From the NCBI RefSeq assembly GCF_013408295.1, contig NZ_JACBYQ010000002.1, positions 558,001 through 622,000 of the forward strand: a stretch of DNA of 64,000 nucleotides, in the 5' to 3' direction. This document shows, in pieces, positions 46,908 through 55,603 of this stretch (position 1 is its first letter; every line of letters starts with the position of its first letter). The position numbers were made by a program, and so were the translations under genes. This stretch comes from Psychromicrobium silvestre (lineage in GTDB: Bacteria; Actinomycetota; Actinomycetes; Actinomycetales; Micrococcaceae). The notes under the pieces were generated by a model, which did not search any database, was not told where the DNA came from, and saw only the letters and a program-made list of their open reading frames with translations.

Positions 46908-47849
46908 ATGATTGAGGCAAGGAAGCTCGCCAAACACTATGGCGAGAAGACCGCCGTTTCCGAGGTCTCGTTCACCGTTAAGCCCGGTCAGGTCACCGGC
47001 TTCCTGGGTCCGAACGGTGCCGGGAAATCGACGACGATGCGGATGATCGTGGGCCTGGATCGTCCCAGCTCGGGTGACGTCACGGTAAACGGTAAACATT
47101 ACGCGGAGCACAAGGACCCCCTGCATCAGGTGGGTGCCTTGCTGGACGCGAAAGCCGTGCACACCAGCCGTACCGCTTACGACCACCTGCGTGCAATGGC
47201 TGCTACTCACAGCATCCCGCTGAAGCGGGTGCACGAAGTGATTGAAATGACCGGCCTGGGCGCGGTCGCCAAGAAGAAGGCCGGTGGCTTCTCGCTCGGT
47301 ATGGGGCAGCGGTTGGGCATTGCGAATGCTCTGCTCGGGGATCCGCAGACTCTGATTCTGGATGAACCCGTTAATGGCCTTGATCCGGAAGGCGTGCTCT
47401 GGGTGCGCAATCTGGTCAAGTACCTGGCCGGCGAGGGCAAGACGATTTTCCTCTCCTCACACCTGATGAGCGAAATGGCGCAAACCGCCGACCACCTGAT
47501 TGTGATTGGACGCGGCAGAATCATTGCGGACGCGCCGATCGCTGAACTCATTTCCGGTAATAGCATCCAGAAGGTTCGGGTTCGCACGTCGCAGACCGCC
47601 GACCTGACTAGACTGCTGGCCTCCGAAGGGGTGACCATTGGCGCTAATGAGCCGGAGACCCTCGAGGTGACCGGCCTGGATTCACGACGGATTGCTCAGA
47701 TCGCCCTGGATAACCGGGTGTTGGTCTATGAGCTTGCACCCCTTAACGCCTCTCTTGAGGAAGCTTATTTTGACCTCACCAAGGACGAGGTCGAGTACCA
47801 CTCGCATGTGGAGTCCGGCGAACCCACTCTCATTACGGAAGGAAAGTGA
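46908..47849 (+). CDS. ABC-2 type transporter ATP-binding protein
   Basis: This 313-aa exporter ATPase has Walker A GPNGAGKST, a degenerate signature FSLGMGQRLGIANAL, Walker B LILDEPVNGLD and the switch His in FLSSHLMSEM. I chose ATG 46908 with AAGGAG 7 nt upstream. The signature carries LGMGQ in place of LSGGQ, as common in bacitracin/lantibiotic-type ABC-2 ATPases. It overlaps the permease gene by 4 nt. The downstream NarL-type two-component pair suggests stress-induced expression. Confidence 0.93.
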   Translation: MIEARKLAKHYGEKTAVSEVSFTVKPGQVTGFLGPNGAGKSTTMRMIVGLDRPSSGDVTVNGKHYAEHKDPLHQVGALLDAKAVHTSRTAYDHLRAMAATHSIPLKRVHEVIEMTGLGAVAKKKAGGFSLGMGQRLGIANALLGDPQTLILDEPVNGLDPEGVLWVRNLVKYLAGEGKTIFLSSHLMSEMAQTADHLIVIGRGRIIADAPIAELISGNSIQKVRVRTSQTADLTRLLASEGVTIGANEPETLEVTGLDSRRIAQIALDNRVLVYELAPLNASLEEAYFDLTKDEVEYHSHVESGEPTLITEGK

Positions 47850-48727
47850 GCGCCATGACGACGCAAACCCTCCCCACTGCCCACCGTCCCGCCGCCGGAA
47901 CGCATGGCGTGAACTTCGGCGGAGTGCTGAAGAGCGAAATCATTAAGTTTTGGTCCCTGCTTTCCACCAAGTTGCTTCTCATTGTTTCCTTGGTGGTCAT
48001 CGTTGGCATCGGTGCCTTCGAAGCCTTTGGCATCGGATTCGCTACCGAACGGGCACACACCGATGCTGCCGCCGGGAACGGCCCGCCAGGAGCTGCTGCC
48101 CAGTTGAGCAGCTTCGATTTCTCCAGCATTCCGTACGGAGGCATCCAGTTGGGGATGCTCATCCTCGGGGCGCTCGCTGTGCTTTTCATTGCCAGCGAGT
48201 ACAGCACCGGGATGATCCGCTCCTCTTTCTCGGCGGTTCCCAGTAGGCTTCCCGTTTTCGGAGCTAAGGCTCTTGTTCTTATTGTGGTTTCCTATGTGTT
48301 GACCACGGTGGGGGCCTTTGTCACTTTCCTGGTGGCCAAGCCCATTCTCGGGAACTACAACATTGATTTCGCGATTGACCAGAAGGGGATGCTCTCCGGC
48401 ATCTTCCTGTGCGGCTTGGCGGTAGCCGGAGTGACCCTGATGGGCCTGTCCTTGGGTGTTCTGCTGCGTAATTCTGCCGGTGGCATCGTGATTCTGGCCG
48501 GTGCACTTTTTGTGCTGCCGATTGCGGGTAATTTCCTGCCGCTGATCCCGATCGATTTCTTCAAGTACCTGCCTCAATACTTCCCGAGCGAGGTAGCGAT
48601 TCGGATGCTTTCCACCGAGCATATTGATGGTCAGCTCGATCCCTGGGCAGCCGGGCTGGTCTTCGTGGGCTGGGTTCTGGTTTTGCTCGTCCCAGCTCTG
48701 GTCGCCTTGAAGAAGCGCGATGCCTAA
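47846..48727 (+). CDS. ABC-2 type transporter permease
   Basis: This 293-aa membrane protein has six predicted helices. After a short N-terminus it shows the typical ABC-2 pattern FGGVLKSEIIKFWSLLSTK and, mid-protein, SEYSTGMIRSSFSAVPSR. It pairs with the preceding ATPase; the GTG start overlaps its stop. Likely roles are export of a peptide or drug, or bacitracin-type self-protection; the substrate is unknown. Confidence 0.9.
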   Translation: MSAMTTQTLPTAHRPAAGTHGVNFGGVLKSEIIKFWSLLSTKLLLIVSLVVIVGIGAFEAFGIGFATERAHTDAAAGNGPPGAAAQLSSFDFSSIPYGGIQLGMLILGALAVLFIASEYSTGMIRSSFSAVPSRLPVFGAKALVLIVVSYVLTTVGAFVTFLVAKPILGNYNIDFAIDQKGMLSGIFLCGLAVAGVTLMGLSLGVLLRNSAGGIVILAGALFVLPIAGNFLPLIPIDFFKYLPQYFPSEVAIRMLSTEHIDGQLDPWAAGLVFVGWVLVLLVPALVALKKRDA

Positions 48728-48736
48728 GCTCTAAGG

Positions 48737-50023
48737 ATGAGCAGTAATAGCCAGGTGAGGGCGACGACGGAACGAACGGCCGGCGTCGCCCTCACCGAAT
48801 TCAGCGTTAAGCGCCGCGGACCCGTGCGGCGTTTTTTCTATCGGCACCCGGTAGTGATGGATCTGTGCATCGTGCTGATCTATCTCCTGGTGGCTTCGCC
48901 GAACACACTGCTGAGCTCCGTCGCAGATAAATCTGCGCCCATCGCCTTAGTTCTAGTGACGGCTGGAGTGCTGTTTTTCCGGCGTCGCTACCCGATTCCG
49001 GTGGTCTTGGCCTTGGCCGTCCTTGAAATGGTAGCGGTGGTGCTGGCAGATCCGATATCCAATAGTGTCGGAACCAGTCTGGTGTTCGGACTCTACGTAG
49101 TGGCCGCCACTAGGGGCGGACGTTTCGGCTTCGCAATCACCGCTGCGGTGACCCTACCGCTGGTTGCCTTTATGGTGGTGCTGCTGCCCACTCGTGCCAC
49201 TCCGGCCAGTGTGCCGCTCGGGCAGGTGCCTACTTTCTGGGTTGTCACGGCAGGGTTCATCATTTTGGCGAATGTGGTGGCCACCGGCATCGGCGTCTCG
49301 GTCCGGCGAGATCGGATGCACGAAAAGGAGTTGCAGGAATGGGCACGGAGAAATGCGGCGCTGGCTTCGGCAAATGAACGGAACCGGATTGCCCGGGAGA
49401 TGCACGACGTCGTAGCGCACTCTCTTTCGGTGATGATTGCGCTTTCCGACGGCGCGCAGGTCGCCTTTAAACGTTCACCGGATCGGGCTGAAGAAGCACT
49501 GGCTAAGTTGTCCCAGACCGGCCGCAGTGCGCTCGCCGATATGCAGCGCGTGCTGGGATTGTTGCGGGCGGAAGGTTCACAAGAGCAGGGCGAACGCAAG
49601 CCCCTGCCGGCCGATTTTGATATAGAAGCACTGCTCGCGGGATTCCGCGCTGCCGGCATGCCACTATCGTTCTCGCTCTCCGGTCCAACGCTGCCAGAAG
49701 ATCCGGCCTTCCGGCTTACCGTCTACCGGATAATGCAGGAGTCGCTGACAAACGTCTTGCGCTATGCCCGCTCCGTCTCCCGAGTAGAGGTCAAACTCAC
49801 CCATGAGCACCCACAGGTTTTGTTATCGATTTCCGACGACGGCAAGCAGGCTATCGAGGACCGTCGAGGACCGCTGGTGATTGGCAGTGGAAAGGGGTTG
49901 ATTGGAATGCGCGAGCGTGCCGCCAGCTATGCCGGTCAGGTCAGTGCTGGCCCCGCCGCGAACGGCGGCTGGCTGGTAGAAGCTAATTTGCAGTGCCCTG
50001 ATTCGACGGAGGCCGGAGCATGA
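48737..50023 (+). CDS. NarL-type sensor histidine kinase
   Basis: This 428-aa protein has an N-terminal cluster of about five to six membrane segments with short loops and a HisKA_3 dimerisation domain (ERNRIAREMHDVVAHSLSV; His in MHDVVAHS). The HATPase domain has the N-box YRIMQESLTNVLRYA and the glycine motif SGKGLIGMRERA. It starts 9 nt after the permease and overlaps the response regulator by 4 nt, so all four genes form one unit. It probably senses envelope stress or the exported compound. Confidence 0.93.
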   Translation: MSSNSQVRATTERTAGVALTEFSVKRRGPVRRFFYRHPVVMDLCIVLIYLLVASPNTLLSSVADKSAPIALVLVTAGVLFFRRRYPIPVVLALAVLEMVAVVLADPISNSVGTSLVFGLYVVAATRGGRFGFAITAAVTLPLVAFMVVLLPTRATPASVPLGQVPTFWVVTAGFIILANVVATGIGVSVRRDRMHEKELQEWARRNAALASANERNRIAREMHDVVAHSLSVMIALSDGAQVAFKRSPDRAEEALAKLSQTGRSALADMQRVLGLLRAEGSQEQGERKPLPADFDIEALLAGFRAAGMPLSFSLSGPTLPEDPAFRLTVYRIMQESLTNVLRYARSVSRVEVKLTHEHPQVLLSISDDGKQAIEDRRGPLVIGSGKGLIGMRERAASYAGQVSAGPAANGGWLVEANLQCPDSTEAGA

Positions 50024-50676
50024 AGATTCTCTTGGTGGATGATCAACCCTTGCTGCTGATGGGTTTCCGGTTGATCCTGGAAGGCGAATCGGACTTCGAG
50101 ATTGTCGGTGAAGCCGGGGACGGTGCCCAAGCCGTGGGGATGGCAGCCGAGTTGCGGCCCGACGTCGTACTGATGGATGTTCGGATGCCGGTGCTGGATG
50201 GGATTGAGGCGACGCGGCAGATCGTCGATTCGGGGTCTGCCGCCCGAGTGATTATTTTGACCACTTTTGACCTGGACGAATATGCCTTTGCCGGTCTGCG
50301 AGCGGGGGCAAGTGCGTTTCTGCTCAAGAACGTGGCACCGGCCGAGTTAGTACAGGCCGTTCGACTGGTCTTCAGTGGTGATGCCGTGGTGGCGCCCCGG
50401 GTGACCCAGCGACTGCTAGAGAGTTTCGTGCGGACCACTCCCGCCGTGGCACCTTCGGATGGTTCTGCCGCTGGCTTGACCGCGCGTGAAGTAGAGATGG
50501 TGCGCGCCCTGGCCGAAGGGCTGTCCAATGCGGAAATTGCCGGACGGTTCTATCTGTCGGAAGCCACCGTGAAAACCCATGTGCGACGAATTTTGACCAA
50601 ATTGGACCTGCGGGATCGGGTTCAGGTGGTGGTCTGGGCTTATGAGTCTGGTGTCGTGGTGCCAGGCCAAGAGTAA
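50020..50676 (+). CDS. NarL/FixJ-type response regulator
   Basis: This 218-aa protein has a receiver domain with Asp7-Asp8, phosphoacceptor Asp53 (VVLMDVRMP) and a conserved Lys in LLKNVAP. Its LuxR-type helix-turn-helix reads LTAREVEMVRALAEGLSNAE and then LSEATVKTHVRRILTKL. It is the partner of the overlapping kinase gene and presumably controls the ABC-2 exporter operon. Confidence 0.95.
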   Translation: MKILLVDDQPLLLMGFRLILEGESDFEIVGEAGDGAQAVGMAAELRPDVVLMDVRMPVLDGIEATRQIVDSGSAARVIILTTFDLDEYAFAGLRAGASAFLLKNVAPAELVQAVRLVFSGDAVVAPRVTQRLLESFVRTTPAVAPSDGSAAGLTAREVEMVRALAEGLSNAEIAGRFYLSEATVKTHVRRILTKLDLRDRVQVVVWAYESGVVVPGQE

Positions 50677-50705
50677 TTGCTGAATTCTGAACCTTTTGAA
50701 AATGC

Positions 50706-50734
50706 TTGACACCGTTTTTATGGACGCCTAAGTT
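50706..50734 (+). promoter_or_regulatory. Near-consensus promoter of the NCS1/ADP-ribosylglycohydrolase operon
   Basis: TTGACA (50706-50711) and TAAGTT (50729-50734) are spaced by 17 bp. It is 69 nt before the NCS1 start and immediately upstream of a tandem repeat likely to bind the operon's GntR regulator. Confidence 0.7.
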
Positions 50735-50741
50735 CAGGGTA

Positions 50742-50761
50742 TTGAACAGGTTTGAACAGGT
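50742..50761 (+). repeat. Tandem 10-bp operator-like repeat
   Basis: TTGAACAGGT is repeated twice head-to-tail, one helical turn apart, just after the promoter's -10 element. It would lie in the initially transcribed region, suited to repression. Confidence 0.6.
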
Positions 50762-50802
50762 CCGACTTCCGGAGTTCCATAACAGCTCGTGAAAGGCTTT
50801 CG

Positions 50803-52311
50803 ATGGAAGCTCATGCAAAACACTCGCAGTCCGGCAGCGAGGCGCCTGCCAAGCCCCGGGGAGTTGAACTCAATGGGATAAATTCCATCGACGCACGGGA
50901 GCACCGTGGCCAGCCACGCGAGTTGTTCTGGCCTTGGTTTGCCGCGAATATTTCTGTTCTTGGAGTGAGCTATGGTTCGTTCCTGCTGGGGTTCGGTATC
51001 TCCTTTTGGCAAGCCACCATTGTGGGGGCAGTGGGAATCGTTCTCTCCTTCTTGCTGTGCGGCTTTATCGCCCTTTCCGGTAAGCGCGGGCACGCCCCAA
51101 CGATGACGCTGAGCCGGGCGGCTTTCGGAACCAATGGGAACCGGCTCCCGTCCGCCGTTTCTTGGTTACTCACCGTTGGCTGGGAGACCGTGCTGGCTTC
51201 CCTCGCTGTGCTTGCCACCGCCACGGTGTTCACCGAACTGGGCTTGGGTGGAGGCTTGCCGGTGAAGATTGCGGCATTGGTGCTGGTCGCCGCCCTTATT
51301 GTCGGCGGCGGAATCATCGGCTTCGACTTCATTATGAAGCTGCAGATGTGGATCACGGTGATCACCGGGGTGCTGACTATCGTTTTCATGATCCTGGTGA
51401 TCGACAAGATTGATTTTGCCACCTTGGCGGCTTTGCCTGCCGGGTCCACCCCGCAGTTCATCGGTGGCTTGGTGTTTATGATGACCGGCTTCGGACTGGG
51501 CTGGGTCAACGCCGCTGGTGACTACTCGCGATACCTTCCCCGTCAGGCTTCCAGCCCGGCAGTGGTGCTCTGGACCACTTTCGGGGCATCGCTCGGACCG
51601 ATCATTCTGCTGATTTTCGGATTATTGCTGGCCGGTTCTTCGGCGGATCTCAGCACCTCGATTGCCAGCGATCCGATTGGCGCTCTCACCACCTTGCTTC
51701 CGGCCTGGTTCCTCATTCCCTTTGCTCTGGTCGCCGTGCTCGGATTGATCGGCGGTGCGGTACTGGATATCTATTCCTCCGGACTGGCTTTGCTCAGCGT
51801 CGGGCTGAAGGCTCCACGTTTCGTGGCGGCCAGTATTGACGGCGTACTAATGGTTGCGGGTTCCATTTACATCGTCTTTTTCGCCGGGGATTTCCTGGGA
51901 CCGTTCCAAGGATTCCTGATTACCCTGGGTGTTCCGGTGGCGGCCTGGTGCGGGATCTTCCTGGCCGACCTGCTGCTGCGCCGCAAGGGTTACGCAGCCA
52001 AGGAGCTCTTTCAGACCACCGGAAGATATGGCAATGTCCGGTTGGTACCGGTCATCTTGCTACTACTTGGCACAGCCGTTGGCTGGGGCCTAGTGACGAA
52101 CTCCTCGGCCGCTTGGCTGTCCTGGCAGGGTTATCTACTTGGTGCCTTCGGGGGCCGTGAGGGTGACTGGGCTTATGCGAACCTAGGCGTGCTAGCGGCA
52201 CTGCTTCTTGGTTTCCTCGGCTATCTGTTGTTCGGCCGGGCTGCGGTTCGGCGGCAAGAAGCCTTGCCCCTCTCCGAGCAGGATCAGTTGGTTCCGGAGC
52301 CCGAGCTATGA
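50803..52311 (+). CDS. NCS1-family nucleobase/cofactor-precursor permease
   Basis: This 502-aa, 12-helix cation symporter is of the cytosine/purine/thiamine/allantoin family. It has LGVSYGSFLLGFGISFWQA in helix 1, LSRAAFGTNGNRLPS after helix 2, and MTGFGLGWVNAAGDYSRYLP. I chose ATG 50803 with GAAAGG 6 nt upstream; the longer in-frame reading starts within the tandem repeat. It is the first gene of a five-gene operon with a hydrolase, a GntR regulator, an ADP-ribosylglycohydrolase and a kinase. It probably imports the pathway substrate, a base or nucleoside-like compound. Confidence 0.9.
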   Translation: MEAHAKHSQSGSEAPAKPRGVELNGINSIDAREHRGQPRELFWPWFAANISVLGVSYGSFLLGFGISFWQATIVGAVGIVLSFLLCGFIALSGKRGHAPTMTLSRAAFGTNGNRLPSAVSWLLTVGWETVLASLAVLATATVFTELGLGGGLPVKIAALVLVAALIVGGGIIGFDFIMKLQMWITVITGVLTIVFMILVIDKIDFATLAALPAGSTPQFIGGLVFMMTGFGLGWVNAAGDYSRYLPRQASSPAVVLWTTFGASLGPIILLIFGLLLAGSSADLSTSIASDPIGALTTLLPAWFLIPFALVAVLGLIGGAVLDIYSSGLALLSVGLKAPRFVAASIDGVLMVAGSIYIVFFAGDFLGPFQGFLITLGVPVAAWCGIFLADLLLRRKGYAAKELFQTTGRYGNVRLVPVILLLLGTAVGWGLVTNSSAAWLSWQGYLLGAFGGREGDWAYANLGVLAALLLGFLGYLLFGRAAVRRQEALPLSEQDQLVPEPEL

Positions 52312-52910
52312 ACGCAGGATCGGCGATCAAGCAACCCTGGCTGGTGCTCATCGATCTGCAGAGGGTCTTTGCCGAAGCCGATAGCCCGTGGTGTACACCG
52401 ATGTTTGACTCCGCTGCTGCCGGATGTCAGCGGCTGAAGGTGGGCTTCGGCGATCGGGTTGCCTTATCGCGTTTCCTGGTACCGGAGCAACCGGAAGGTT
52501 CTTGGATTCCTTACTATCAGCGCTGGCCCTTCGCTCTCGAGCCGGAGAGCGTGGAACTCTTCGACCTGACCGCCGACTTTTCGCCCGCTGAGTCCAATGA
52601 TCCCGCTGAGCCCGGTAACGCCGTCCTACTGGATAGAACAACTTTCAATAAATGGGATGCCGCTGCCGCGGAGGCGCTGGGGCAGCCGGAGCAGATTGTG
52701 TTGGCCGGTGTTTCCACGGATTGCTGTGTGCTCTCCACCGCCCTGGCCGCCGCAGACGCAGGAGTTCTGGTCCAAGTGGTGGCCGACGCCTGCGGAGGAG
52801 TGAGCGAGGAAGACCATCAACGCGCCCTCGAACTGCTCTCCTTGTACAGTCCGCAGATCGAGGTCACCACGGTCGATGCGGTACTGGAGTCTTTAGCGGG
52901 ATCATTATGA
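52308..52910 (+). CDS. Isochorismatase-like cysteine hydrolase
   Basis: This 200-aa protein of the isochorismatase/nicotinamidase fold has the catalytic triad: Asp in WLVLIDLQRVF, Lys in RTTFNKWDA and Cys in GVSTDCCVLSTALAA. Members hydrolyse amides (nicotinamidase, ureidoacrylate or N-carbamoyl compounds) or enol ethers. The start overlaps the permease stop (ATGA) and the stop overlaps the GntR start. Its role in this operon is probably deamidation or decarbamoylation of the imported base; this is inference. Confidence 0.9.
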   Translation: MNAGSAIKQPWLVLIDLQRVFAEADSPWCTPMFDSAAAGCQRLKVGFGDRVALSRFLVPEQPEGSWIPYYQRWPFALEPESVELFDLTADFSPAESNDPAEPGNAVLLDRTTFNKWDAAAAEALGQPEQIVLAGVSTDCCVLSTALAAADAGVLVQVVADACGGVSEEDHQRALELLSLYSPQIEVTTVDAVLESLAGSL

Positions 52911-53626
52911 GCACGAAGCAGCACCCTTTGGCGCCGCTGAAGCATGCGGTGATCGCCAAATCCCTGGAGCGCGAAATCCGTTCCGGTCGGATCGGCAAAG
53001 GAATTCAGCTGCCCGGGGAAAAGGTTTTAGCCGAGCGCTTTTCGGTCAGTCGCAACACCGTGCGGCAGGCGCTTGCTCAACTGGGAGACGATGGGCTGAT
53101 CGCCACTAGGTCCGGAAAGGGCTCCTTCGTCAGCTATGACGGTGCCGAATTGGATGATCCGGAGGGCTGGGCCGTTGCTTTGGAGCGTCATGGCATCCAG
53201 TCAAGCACTGAGATTCTGGGCATAAAGCAGGTAGTGGACCAAGAGCTGGCGTTGAGATTTGGTCTGGAGCAGAACAGTTTCTTCTCGATCGAAAGAGTGC
53301 GGAGGCTCCCCGACGGTACCTATATCTCCTATGAGCATGCGCGGATTCCCGCCGTCGAACAATTCTCAGACCTCACCGAGCGGGGACTTATCGGTGGCTC
53401 ATTGACCAAAACCCTGGCGCTAGCTGGTCTGATTCCGGACCACGGTGAACAGTGGCTCGGATCCCGTCCGATCAATGAGTATGAGGCAAAGGTTTTGCGC
53501 CGAAAAGGTGGTGACTGGTTCTTGTATTCTTCACGATTGTCCCTCAACGCCTCCGGGCAGCTCGTTGAGTTCGTGGAGAGCGTCCTCGATCCAGTCCACT
53601 TCCAACTTCACCTTCGATTCAGTTGA
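52907..53626 (+). CDS. GntR-family regulator (HutC/UTRA type)
   Basis: This 239-aa protein has an N-terminal winged helix (LPGEKVLAERFSVSRNTVRQ, then ALAQLGDDGLIATRSGKGSF) and a UTRA ligand-binding domain (about 90-235; for example IERVRRLPDGTYISYEHARIP). I chose the ATG overlapping the hydrolase stop. Encoded within the operon, it is the likely local repressor, with the tandem repeat at 50742-50761 as candidate site. UTRA domains bind small effectors such as sugar phosphates or pathway intermediates. Confidence 0.93.
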   Translation: MSTKQHPLAPLKHAVIAKSLEREIRSGRIGKGIQLPGEKVLAERFSVSRNTVRQALAQLGDDGLIATRSGKGSFVSYDGAELDDPEGWAVALERHGIQSSTEILGIKQVVDQELALRFGLEQNSFFSIERVRRLPDGTYISYEHARIPAVEQFSDLTERGLIGGSLTKTLALAGLIPDHGEQWLGSRPINEYEAKVLRRKGGDWFLYSSRLSLNASGQLVEFVESVLDPVHFQLHLRFS

Positions 53627-53639
53627 GCGGGGAGGCGAA

Positions 53640-54626
53640 ATGAGCGCTACGGATCGTGCCCTGGGCAGCTTGTATGGCCTCGCCATCGGTGATGCCCTGG
53701 GCATGCCCACCCAGATGATGTCCCGAGAGGTTATAGCCCAGCAGTTCGCGCCCTTCAACCGGTTCTTCCCGGCCGCCGCGGACCATCCGCTGGCCGCCGG
53801 GATGCCCGCGGGAAGCATCACGGACGATACCGAGCAGGCCCTGCTGCTAGCTCAGTTATTGCTCGACGGCGGCGGTCGGGTTGATGAGCAGGAACTCGCC
53901 CGGCGGCTGGTCGCCTGGGAACAGCAGATGCGTCAGCGAGGCTCCCTGGACCTGCTAGGTCCCTCCACGAAGCGGGCTGTGGAAGCCGTTCTGGCGGGTG
54001 AATCCGTGGAGCAATCGGGCAGGTATGGAGTGACAAACGGTGCAGCAATGCGGATCGCGCCGGTCGGAATTATGATGTCAGCGACCTCGCTGCCGTCCTT
54101 AGTTGATCGGGTGGTCGAGGCTTCCAGAGTGAGTCACAACACCGGGGTGGCGATTGCGGCTGCGTCTGCGGTGGCCGCCGCCGTGAGTGCCGGAATCGAT
54201 GGAGCCAGCGTGTCCGAGGCAATTGACCTCGGGCTGCGCGCAGCCGAGCTGGGAGCCAATCGGGGGCATTGGGTTGCTGCGGCCAGCGTACCTGCTCGGA
54301 TTCGGCTGGCTCTGGACCTAGCGAACAGTTCCGGCTCAGCGTCCCAGGCAATCTACGAGCTGATCGGCACCAGCCTGGCAAGCCAGGAGTCCATACCCGC
54401 GGCTTTTGGTATTTTGGCGCTGCATCGGGATGAGCCCTGGCAAGCTTGTTTGACCGCGGCTTCGCTGGGTGGGGATAGCGACACCATCGCCGCTATCGTC
54501 GGTGCCATTACCGGCGCGGTCCATGGCATGGCCGGATGGCCGGCCGAGGCCGTGTCCTTGGTGAAGACCGTGAATTCAATGGAACTCGATGGCTTCGCGG
54601 CCTCGCTACTGGCGCTGCGTCAATGA
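53640..54626 (+). CDS. ADP-ribosylglycohydrolase-fold hydrolase
   Basis: This 328-aa all-helical binuclear-metal hydrolase has motifs of the DraG/ARH family: IGDALGMPTQMM, the metal-binding SITDDTEQALLLAQ, NGAAMRIAPVG, SHNTGVAIAAAS and the second metal motif GGDSDTIAAIVGAITGA. These enzymes cleave N-glycosidic bonds to ribose. Coupled by overlap to a PfkB kinase, it is more likely to split a small N-riboside than to de-ADP-ribosylate protein; the E. coli yegU-yegV pair has the same composition. GGGGAGG precedes the ATG by 4 nt. Confidence 0.9.
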   Translation: MSATDRALGSLYGLAIGDALGMPTQMMSREVIAQQFAPFNRFFPAAADHPLAAGMPAGSITDDTEQALLLAQLLLDGGGRVDEQELARRLVAWEQQMRQRGSLDLLGPSTKRAVEAVLAGESVEQSGRYGVTNGAAMRIAPVGIMMSATSLPSLVDRVVEASRVSHNTGVAIAAASAVAAAVSAGIDGASVSEAIDLGLRAAELGANRGHWVAAASVPARIRLALDLANSSGSASQAIYELIGTSLASQESIPAAFGILALHRDEPWQACLTAASLGGDSDTIAAIVGAITGAVHGMAGWPAEAVSLVKTVNSMELDGFAASLLALRQ

Positions 54627-55603
54627 CTGCGGTGACCTCCATGACCTCCGTGAGGAGCTTCGACCGGCTGGTTAGCCTGGGCAATGTTCTGGTGGATATT
54701 GTCGTCGCGGTCGGTGAACTTCCGGAACGCGGCAGCGACGTGATAGCCAAGCGTGCCGGACTGGCCGTCGGTGGCGGGTTCAATCTGATGGCTTCCGCGG
54801 CGCGGCAAGGACTCCCGGTTTTCTATGGGGGTCTGGTTGGTTCGGGGCCCTTTGGCGACATCGTTCGCGGGGCACTCAATGCTGAGGGCATTGAATTTCT
54901 TGATCGAGAAGATGCGGTGGATCTCGGGGATACCGGGTTCGACGTAGCCCTGATCGAAGCCGATGGCGAGCGGACCTTTGTCACCGCGTCGGGAGCCGAG
55001 GCGTGCTGGACTCGCGCGCATGCGGACCGACTGATGATTGGTGCGCGCGATGCCTTAGCGGTTTCCGGCTACAGCCTTTTGCAGGCGGCTAACCAGGAGG
55101 CGGTGCTGCGAGTGCTTCATGCCGCTCCCGCCGAGGCTAAACTCTTCTACGACCCAGGCCCCCTGGGGCATAAGCTACCAAGCGAGGTGCTTTCTCAGCT
55201 CTATCGCAGAGTCGATTGGTGGAGTTGCAATGAGAGCGAAGCCTACCTTTCAACCGGAGCCGGGGAGCCCTTCGGAGCGGCTGAGGAATTGCTTGGTCGG
55301 TTGGAGGGTGGATCGGTAGTTATCCGCCTAGGCGCAGAAGGTTGCGTTTTAGCCTTGCCCGGAAAACCGCCACGGAGCGTTCCGGTGATTCCCGTTGAGC
55401 CAATAGATAGCAATGGGGCGGGCGATGCACACCTCGGTGCTTTTATCGCTGCTCTTGCCCGAGGGCTGGAGCCTTTTGAAGCCGCAAGCTGGGCGAACCA
55501 CGCTGCCGCGATATCGGTTAGACGGGTAGGTCCTGCGGTATCGCCTGATGCTTCAGCCACCCAAACCTTCCTCGATTCCGGGGTGCTTCCGGAAGTCGAT
55601 TGA
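54623..55603 (+). CDS. PfkB-family carbohydrate/nucleoside kinase
   Basis: This 326-aa ribokinase-fold kinase has the N-terminal signature LGNVLVDIVVAVGELP and GGGFNLMASAARQGL. The anion hole and catalytic base lie in DSNGAGDAHLGAF, a variant of the usual DTTGAGD motif: Ser-Asn-Gly-Ala-Gly-Asp. It starts by overlap with the hydrolase stop. It presumably phosphorylates the sugar or nucleoside released or imported by the operon. Confidence 0.91.
   Translation: MTAVTSMTSVRSFDRLVSLGNVLVDIVVAVGELPERGSDVIAKRAGLAVGGGFNLMASAARQGLPVFYGGLVGSGPFGDIVRGALNAEGIEFLDREDAVDLGDTGFDVALIEADGERTFVTASGAEACWTRAHADRLMIGARDALAVSGYSLLQAANQEAVLRVLHAAPAEAKLFYDPGPLGHKLPSEVLSQLYRRVDWWSCNESEAYLSTGAGEPFGAAEELLGRLEGGSVVIRLGAEGCVLALPGKPPRSVPVIPVEPIDSNGAGDAHLGAFIAALARGLEPFEAASWANHAAAISVRRVGPAVSPDASATQTFLDSGVLPEVD

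Noticed and set aside
47765-48622. Minus-strand open frame opposite the ABC-2 permease (285 codons)
   Set aside because: It is very rich in Gly, His, Asn and charged residues with no fold, as expected for the antisense of a membrane protein.
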